Assembly: GCA_029821215.1 (NCBI GenBank)
Contig: JALGTV010000027.1
Coordinates: 1-11,546 of the forward strand
Direction: 5' to 3'
Source of the DNA: Candidatus Zipacnadia bacterium
Lineage (GTDB): Bacteria; Armatimonadota; Zipacnadia; Zipacnadales; Zipacnadaceae
DNA length: 11,546 nt
Positions 7,459-11,546 of this stretch are shown in pieces (within the stretch, counting starts at the first letter, position 1; each line of letters opens with the position of its first letter). Below the pieces are notes generated by a model. The model worked only from the letters and a program-made list of their open reading frames with translations, ran no database searches and had not been told where the DNA came from. The position numbers were made by a program, and so were the translations under genes.

Positions 7459-7550
7459 GCGGAGCTCCTTTCTCAATAACAAGGCGGGAGCTGGGCTAAC
7501 TGGCGTGCTAATGCTCACCAAACCACGCAAGTTGGCACCAGCTACAGGTA

Positions 7551-7568
7551 ATTGGTAAGCTTGCCAAT
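7551..7568. repeat. 18-bp near-perfect palindrome in the dnaA leader
   Basis: ATTGG and CCAAT arms flank a central AAGCTT, with one mismatched pair. It lies about 93 nt before the dnaA start, inside the predicted leader RNA. It could be a regulator's operator or chance; no factor can be named. Confidence 0.4.
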
Positions 7569-7701
7569 GTCCGACCGCTGAGGGGAGCAGTGCAGTACTA
7601 TGAAGTTGCAGCGAGTGTGCTGGCGAATCCTGCGGTTAGTGGTGTTGCAGTGTAGGAGTGTGAGTTTAGAGCAAATTACTGGATTCTGGGCTGTGTCACT
7701 A

Positions 7702-7730
7702 ATTATACCGAGCGCCATTTTCCACCAAAG
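7702..7730 (-). promoter_or_regulatory. Possible proximal dnaA promoter (P2)
   Basis: A perfect TATAAT reads on the minus strand at 7707-7702. No good -35 is present at the usual spacing (only TTGGTG at 15 bp), so this would need an activator or is weak. Its -35 region lies within the DnaA-box cluster 7718-7752, so DnaA binding should affect it directly. Confidence 0.4.
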
Positions 7731-7752
7731 TTTTCCACAAATGTGGAAAACT
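7718..7752. promoter_or_regulatory. DnaA-box cluster with perfect inverted repeat near the dnaA promoters
   Basis: Three boxes sit close together: TTTTCCACC (7718-7726, one mismatch), TTTTCCACA (7731-7739) and the same box on the minus strand (7742-7750). The last two form a perfect 24-bp palindrome (7729-7752) of 11-bp arms around AA. It lies about 50-80 nt downstream of predicted P1 start and over the -35 area of P2, so it fits DnaA autorepression as well as origin function. Confidence 0.75.
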
Positions 7753-7807
7753 GCCGCCGCTCCTGCCGTCCTCAGTCTATCACATCACCATCAGCCAGGT
7801 ACAACCT

Positions 7808-7836
7808 ATTATACAGCTTCTCCCTACAATTTGCAA
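7808..7836 (-). promoter_or_regulatory. Predicted main dnaA promoter (P1)
   Basis: On the minus strand TTGCAA (7836-7831, 4/6 to TTGACA), a 17-bp spacer and a perfect TATAAT (7813-7808) predict a start near 7801. That gives a leader of about 340 nt to the dnaA ATG. An A/T tract (7839-7863) lies exactly where an UP element would contact the polymerase alpha subunit. The assignment is by consensus only. Confidence 0.65.
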
Positions 7837-7849
7837 GTATTTTGGCTAA

Positions 7850-7863
7850 TTTTTTTAAAAAAA
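7850..7863. repeat. Perfect T7A7 palindrome in AT-rich tract
   Basis: Seven Ts followed by seven As inside an AT-rich stretch (about 7839-7880). It is best explained as an UP-like element for P1 or an intrinsically bent or easily melted part of the origin. It is not a terminator, since no GC stem precedes it. Confidence 0.55.
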
Positions 7864-8032
7864 CCTAAAGAACTTAATTTGCCAGCCGATAAACGCAGTT
7901 TGGGCCGCCGATATTTATGCTCAGGATGCTTAAAATGGTTCTACGTGTGGATCTCACCTGCCAAATGGCATTACCAGGAACGGGAGTACCGCTCGGATAG
8001 ATTTCACCACGGTTACACAGTTCTCCACCGGG

Positions 8033-8086
8033 TTATCCCCATGTCTTGGACCACCTTATCCACAAGTTATCCACAACGGTGGATAA
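8033..8086. promoter_or_regulatory. Upstream DnaA-box cluster of oriC
   Basis: Four boxes in 54 bp: TTATCCCCA (8033-8041, one mismatch), two perfect TTATCCACA (8056-8064 and 8067-8075, 11 bp apart start to start, so on the same helix face) and TTATCCACC on the minus strand (8078-8086, one mismatch). The last two overlap a perfect inverted repeat, GTTATCCAC / GTGGATAAC, with a 4-bp centre (8066-8087). This is the densest strong-box cluster in the window. Confidence 0.88.
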
Positions 8087-8135
8087 CTCGCCTGACTCTT
8101 GACCTACACATAGATTAGAAAATCATAGGACAGGT

Positions 8136-8150
8136 CTATCGTCCCGATAG
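8136..8150. repeat. Perfect short hairpin CTATCG-TCC-CGATAG
   Basis: A 6-bp stem with a 3-nt loop, about 50 bp from the DnaA-box cluster. No T tract follows on either strand, so a terminator is unlikely. The function is unknown. Confidence 0.35.
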
Positions 8151-8229
8151 CGCACTTAGCACAAAATCAGACAAAGGTGCTTCTCGTGAGAACTACAGCA
8201 CACCTGAGGTGACTTAGATCCTGCCAATG

Positions 8230-8279
8230 CCAAAAGGTTGGCAATCCGGTACGTTGGCGAATTACCGTCGCCGTTTTGG
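8230..8279 (+). promoter_or_regulatory. Possible H-type pseudoknot upstream of the QatB-like gene
   Basis: Pairings CGGTA (8247-8251) with TACCG (8263-8267) and GGCGA (8256-8260) with TCGCC (8268-8272) interleave, which is an H-type pseudoknot, and CCAAAA (8230-8235) with TTTTGG (8274-8279) could enclose it. It lies about 230 nt before the start codon. PreQ1 riboswitches are also H-type pseudoknots, but no preQ1 aptamer consensus was recognised, and such short pairings can arise by chance. Confidence 0.2.
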
Positions 8280-8507
8280 AGGGACATAGCTAACCATATT
8301 CCCTCTCGGTCCTCCTTCTCCTTGTGTCTCACCACTGATTGCGGCATTAATGTACTTCGGCTGGCGGCCGATAATAATAACAGGCCAGGGGCTGTCGCTA
8401 CTGGATATCAGGGAAAGGAATCTTGCCGGCGGAGAAGGTGAACTCGGCCCCGGGGCGAATAGAGAATAAATCCCAACCATTATTGATAGATCTTAACGAG
8501 CAAAACT

Positions 8508-9272
8508 ATGGGTACTTCTGCCTCTCACCGGTCTCCGGCTACACCTGAGTGGGATCGCGTAAGAGAACTATATCAAGAGCCGCACCCGGCACCGGGACAG
8601 ATTGTTAGCCGGATAATCGCGGCGTTGGATCCCGCCACCCGCCACGAGCTGCACGACCAGGCGGTGGTCGGGTGCTTAGATACCCTGGTGTGGGGCAGTG
8701 CGGCGGTAGCTGAGCAGGGCCTGGAGGAGTTCCTCGCTGGTTTTCCCGCTATCACTGAGCCGCCGGTGGTGGCGCTGGCTGCTGACCTGCGTGATCGGGC
8801 CACTAACTATATCGTTGCCAGCGGTGCCGCGTCGCGATTCGGTGAGCTGGCGGTGGATGCCCTCAGCAATACGGTGCTGAGCGTGGCCGCCGGGGAGCAG
8901 GGGTTGCTCACCGTCCGGGCAGCTCAAGCTGAAGATAACTACGCCAGCTTTGCCCGCCAGGGGAATCTGTCCCAATTGGGTGTACACTTCTTTGCCCACG
9001 ACTTTGACCGGGTCTTCCGCTATTTTGTCACGCGCGACCTGAGCGATTTCATCGGCACTGAGGCCCTACCGACGGTCAGCGCCGGTTCTCGGCTGGAGGA
9101 CCAGGTGGCCCGCTACTGCCGCAGCGGGGCCCAGCAGATTGACTTGAGTGCCTACGAAGACCAGCTTCAGCAGATTGTAACCCTTCCTATCCACGATCGT
9201 ATCCAACGCCTGCAGCCTCTCGCTGCTAAGGGAATAATTAGGGGGCTGGAGGTGTTGGCGGGGGGCGCATAA
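8508..9272 (+). CDS. QatB-like partner of the QueC-like enzyme; Met-Gly-Thr-Ser N-terminus
   Basis: A 254-aa protein with no catalytic motif, signal peptide or membrane segment that I can recognise. The sequence is Ala/Leu-rich and looks all-helical after a short N-terminal tail. It begins MGTSASHRSP, so Met removal would expose a glycine. The ATG at 8508 is secure because an in-frame TAG stands at 8487; the Shine-Dalgarno is weak (GAG, 7 nt upstream). The next gene, a QatC-like enzyme, starts 3 nt after this stop, so the two are surely co-expressed. By position, size, partner and N-terminal Gly it matches QatB of the Qat anti-phage system. In related type IV CBASS the QueC-like enzyme is reported to attach a deazaguanine to the N-terminal glycine of its partner, so this protein may be the substrate here. 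Overall similarity to known QatB could not be tested, so the QatB call is an inference. Confidence 0.6.
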   Translation: MGTSASHRSPATPEWDRVRELYQEPHPAPGQIVSRIIAALDPATRHELHDQAVVGCLDTLVWGSAAVAEQGLEEFLAGFPAITEPPVVALAADLRDRATNYIVASGAASRFGELAVDALSNTVLSVAAGEQGLLTVRAAQAEDNYASFARQGNLSQLGVHFFAHDFDRVFRYFVTRDLSDFIGTEALPTVSAGSRLEDQVARYCRSGAQQIDLSAYEDQLQQIVTLPIHDRIQRLQPLAAKGIIRGLEVLAGGA

Positions 9273-9275
9273 TCC

Positions 9276-10637
9276 GTGGCGGTTACTGTTGTCCAAACTG
9301 AAGGGCTATCTCCCAGCGTGCTGGCTCGCCACCCGGAATTGGCGGTCGCCGACTGGCAACTGGATTGGCGTTCGCCGCGCCGGAATGCTGTCTGTACCCT
9401 GGCGGATTTGTGCTCCCAGCAGCCCGGGCCCCTCACCGACTTGGCCCAGGATTTCGTGGATGTGGCTACCGCTACCTACCTAACTGACATTTCCGTGCCC
9501 CGAGGTCGTAATGAGCAGTGGGTTCGGGAGGTGGAGCTGGTGGTAGCGGTGCGGGAGCTGGATTTCTGGGAGTCAGTGGCCGACCAGTTTATGCGCCTGA
9601 TCCAGCTCCTGACCGGGGACAATTTTCGGGTTGCTTTCTATCCGCGCGCCAATGACAGTGACACCGCCGGCTCCGCGCCGGCCACCGCCCCTACCGATCC
9701 CGCTGCTGACTGTGTCTGTCTGCTGTCGGGCGGAGTAGACTCGTTGGCCGGGGCAGTTATGCTGCTGCGAGCTGGCCGCCAGCCGCATCTGGTCATGCAC
9801 TATTCGGGTAATCCCACCGTACGTTCGGCTCAGGACGTGACCAGCAAGCTACTGGATACTCAGTGGCCTGACCAGAGCCGGTTCAGTGGGATTCACATCG
9901 CTCCTGATACTCGCAGCCCCGATGCCCTCCCTTACCCGGAGCCTGACATGCGTGAGCCTTCCCGGCGGGTGCGGTCGCTGCTATACTTGGTGCTGGGAGC
10001 CGTGACCGCCGCGTCCGCCGGACTTGAGGAAGTATACATGGGGGAGAATGGTGTGCTCACCGCCGGCCTGCCCCTGACCATCGCCCGCAGTGGCAGTCTG
10101 TCCACCCGCAGTACCCATCCGCAGGTAATCAATCAGTTCAATGGCCTGTGCGGCCAAGCCGGCTGGAACTGCCGGGTGCAGAATCCGTTTGTGTATCAGA
10201 CTAAAGGGGAGCTAATACGTGACATCCTGCGGCCGGCCCTGAGTCCCCTGGACATTCAGAAATCCGTCTCCTGCTGGATGACCGGACGGGCTAATAGGCA
10301 GTGCGGGGGCTGCATACCGTGTCTGCTGCGGCGCATCGGTATGTTGGCGGCGGGCCTGCCAGATGAAGCTTATATGATGGACTTGCTAAGTAATCCCTTG
10401 GCTCACGCTGGCACCGACGCCTTCACCAACTTGGTTGACCTGCTCAACCATGCTGCTACTGTACTGGCCCACAGTGACGAGGAGTTGATCCACCAGTTCC
10501 CCCGGCTGCTTGACTTGACTCGCGCCGGGGTATCAGTATCCGAGGTCATCGCCACGTTGCGCCGCCACGCCACCGAAGTCCACCAGGTCATCACCACCCA
10601 CTTCCCCGCCTCCGCCCGCCTGCTGGAAGTGCTGTAG
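9276..10637 (+). CDS. qatC: QatC-like (defence-type QueC) PP-loop enzyme
   Basis: A 453-aa enzyme built on the QueC (7-cyano-7-deazaguanine synthase) fold. The ATP pyrophosphatase P-loop LLSGGVDS sits at 149-156 and the zinc site is complete: C333, C343, C346 and C349 (SCW...CGGCIPC). Housekeeping QueC is only about 220-240 aa. This one has a N-terminal extension of about 140 aa (with DVATATYLTDISVPRG and a LLTGDNF segment) and a C-terminal helical tail of about 95 aa. It has GENGVLTAGLPLTIARSGSLSTRSTHP (starting near 256) in place of the preQ0-type DYSGYPDCR. Those traits mark the defence-associated QueC-like group found in Qat and type IV CBASS. The likely chemistry is ATP activation of a 7-deazaguanine carboxylate and transfer to an amine, plausibly on the upstream protein. 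The start is GTG at 9276 with a G-rich stretch upstream, 3 nt after the previous stop, so translation is probably coupled. No queD/E/F genes are nearby. Confidence 0.8.
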   Translation: MAVTVVQTEGLSPSVLARHPELAVADWQLDWRSPRRNAVCTLADLCSQQPGPLTDLAQDFVDVATATYLTDISVPRGRNEQWVREVELVVAVRELDFWESVADQFMRLIQLLTGDNFRVAFYPRANDSDTAGSAPATAPTDPAADCVCLLSGGVDSLAGAVMLLRAGRQPHLVMHYSGNPTVRSAQDVTSKLLDTQWPDQSRFSGIHIAPDTRSPDALPYPEPDMREPSRRVRSLLYLVLGAVTAASAGLEEVYMGENGVLTAGLPLTIARSGSLSTRSTHPQVINQFNGLCGQAGWNCRVQNPFVYQTKGELIRDILRPALSPLDIQKSVSCWMTGRANRQCGGCIPCLLRRIGMLAAGLPDEAYMMDLLSNPLAHAGTDAFTNLVDLLNHAATVLAHSDEELIHQFPRLLDLTRAGVSVSEVIATLRRHATEVHQVITTHFPASARLLEVL

Positions 10638-10661
10638 CTGCCGTCTGCTAATTCCGTTTCA

Positions 10662-11546
10662 CTATGGCACAGTGACGACAAACATTCTGACCGACGACCA
10701 ATTGCCACCATCTACTACGACGCACGGGCCGTAGTAGTGGCCATTGCCCGAGGGATCGTAACTAATGCATTGGTTGCTGGTAATGTTGGGGTCAATGGTA
10801 AAAGTCACCGCGCCCTTGACATCCGTGGTCATAGTCACGGCCTGTCCCCCATTGGGATGGGGCTGCTTGCCTCCCCAATAAGAGAAACTGTAGATATAGG
10901 GCCAGTATGAATAGGGGCCCTCAGTGAAAGTGCCGGTGGCGTCTACCGCGTGGGAACAGAAAACTCTAATGGTGCCCCCGCACAGTCCGCCTCCACCACC
11001 CCAAGTCGGTGTGATCGTTATCGTTTCGCCCGGATGAGCGACGGTAGTGGAAAGAATAACGTCGGAGCAGCCTGACCGCCAGTAGTCAAAGTCAACTACG
11101 TTAGGGTCACACGGACCGCGCAAGGTAATTGTGCTCTGCGCTTCGCCCAGATACTGGTGCTCTCCAATTCCCCCTTCGGGTACCAGGTAGGCTTTGACGG
11201 TGACGGTCTCGGTGGCGTTATCCGCTACATCGTCAACCACATAGGTTGCTCGCTGAGCGGTGGAATCAAATTCGGTGCCCGAATGACCGCGATCATCCTG
11301 CAGATGACCGTAAGCGCCTGTAGTGCTCCAATGATATGTGAAATCCCCGGTTATTCCTCCCACAGTGCACAGTAGTTCGACCGATTGGCCGAATGTAAGC
11401 TCAGTAGTTTCGGGCTGCAGGCGCACGTTGGGCTTGACCGCGGTTACCTCCCACTGGCGGGCGCGCTCCTGGCACAGGCCCACATGAGTTAGCACGATCC
11501 CCAAGTCAGCACCAGCCAGGACCGAGTCCACTGCCCCCATAATGGC
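10662..11546 (-). CDS. Ig-like, cysteine-rich probable surface/secreted protein, 5' end cut by window edge
   Basis: The open frame continues to the right edge, so the ATG at 11540 need not be the true start and any signal peptide would lie outside. Residues about 35-141 (counted from 11540) look like a bacterial Ig/PKD-type beta sandwich: PNVRLQPETTELTFGQSVELLCTVGG, YHWSTTGAYG, and ETVTVKAYLV ending in STITL. The remainder (142-292) is rich in Gly, Tyr, Trp and Thr and holds six cysteines (C144, C158, C187, C195, C258, C273), suggesting disulfides and export. It contains TVAHPGETITITPTWGGGGG and ends in VRMFVVTVP, typical of extracellular beta-rich repeats. It converges on the QueC-like gene with only 24 bp between stops, with no terminator seen there. 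Function unknown; adhesion or ligand binding is a guess. Confidence 0.7.
   Translation of the reverse strand, partial: AIMGAVDSVLAGADLGIVLTHVGLCQERARQWEVTAVKPNVRLQPETTELTFGQSVELLCTVGGITGDFTYHWSTTGAYGHLQDDRGHSGTEFDSTAQRATYVVDDVADNATETVTVKAYLVPEGGIGEHQYLGEAQSTITLRGPCDPNVVDFDYWRSGCSDVILSTTVAHPGETITITPTWGGGGGLCGGTIRVFCSHAVDATGTFTEGPYSYWPYIYSFSYWGGKQPHPNGGQAVTMTTDVKGAVTFTIDPNITSNQCISYDPSGNGHYYGPCVVVDGGNWSSVRMFVVTVP

Larger units (their letters stand above)
7459..8507. other. oriC part 2: long dnaA upstream region, non-coding
   Basis: About 1,050 bp without a convincing gene between the divergent dnaA and the QatB-like gene. The dnaA-proximal 640 bp hold an imperfect palindrome, two candidate dnaA promoters and two DnaA-box clusters (7718-7752 and 8033-8086), matching the upstream half of a bipartite origin. 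The QatB-side part (8087-8507) holds a small hairpin and a possible pseudoknot but no clear plus-strand promoter. The best weak candidate is TTAATG (8347-8352), 17 bp, GATAAT (8370-8375), with only 3/6 and 5/6 matches. Ribosomal protein L34 and RNase P protein genes, common neighbours of dnaA, are not present. Confidence 0.75.

Noticed and set aside
7459..7530. Longer dnaA start adding 24 residues
   Set aside because: The added sequence is not DnaA-like and the ATG at 7458 has AAAGGAG at ideal spacing.
7850..7863. T7A7 palindrome as a bidirectional terminator
   Set aside because: No GC-rich stem precedes the T run, and it sits at the UP-element position of the dnaA promoter.
7600..8118. 172-aa open frame on the plus strand across the dnaA upstream region
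   Set aside because: It runs through both DnaA-box clusters and the T7A7 tract, lacks a Shine-Dalgarno and shows no recognisable domain; the origin explains the sequence better.
8156..8347. 63-aa minus-strand open frame
   Set aside because: Short, no Shine-Dalgarno, no recognisable motif, and in a region better read as non-coding.
8400..8507. preQ1 riboswitch directly ahead of the QatB-like start
   Set aside because: No preQ1 aptamer consensus or sequestered Shine-Dalgarno was recognised in the last 100 nt before the ATG.
9276..10637. Housekeeping QueC of the queuosine pathway
   Set aside because: Twice the normal length, altered substrate loop, no queD/queE/queF neighbours, and tight pairing with a Met-Gly protein.

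Overview
The window is a bacterial chromosome replication-origin region at roughly 55-60% GC by eye. The order dnaA-dnaN-recF-DUF721 (dciA-like), all on the minus strand, is the classical origin operon of Gram-positive and related Terrabacteria lineages. A phylum cannot be fixed from the sequence. Bacillota, Chloroflexota or Armatimonadota-like relatives all fit, and the rpmH-rnpA genes that often lie upstream of dnaA are absent.

Left arm (1-5736, minus strand). From the origin outwards come the sliding clamp (dnaN), an intrinsic terminator, recF, a DUF721/DciA-like protein with an added zinc ribbon, an RtcB RNA ligase, a zinc-type CDF exporter, and the start of a TsaA/TrmO-like tRNA methyltransferase cut by the window edge. 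Spacing from recF onwards is tight (29, 35, 18 and 8 nt), which suggests one transcript mixing replication, RNA repair/modification and metal export. gyrB is not in its frequent place after DUF721, and no archease gene is beside rtcB.

Origin (5737-8507). It looks bipartite, as in Bacillus. The 351-bp dnaA-dnaN gap holds six perfect TAG triplets in DnaA-trio polarity, a flanking AT-rich stretch, a GC-rich cluster and several DnaA boxes. The roughly 1-kb gap upstream of dnaA holds two further DnaA-box clusters, both partly palindromic, and a good sigma-70-type promoter for dnaA with an A/T-rich UP-like tract. It also has a second possible -10 whose upstream part overlaps DnaA boxes, which fits DnaA autoregulation. 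DnaA itself departs from the usual P-loop (first glycine replaced by serine).

Right arm (8508-11546). Diverging from dnaA is a two-gene plus-strand operon. The first gene encodes an uncharacterised, probably helical protein starting Met-Gly-Thr-Ser. The second, 3 nt downstream, encodes a 453-aa QueC-like PP-loop enzyme of the defence-associated (QatC-like) type rather than housekeeping QueC. This resembles the QatB-QatC core of the Qat anti-phage system without QatA (ATPase) or QatD (TatD nuclease) in the window. It is the most interesting part: a candidate minimal nucleobase-protein conjugation module beside oriC. Convergent with it, 24 nt away, is the 3' part of an Ig-like, cysteine-rich, probably surface or secreted protein that runs off the right edge.
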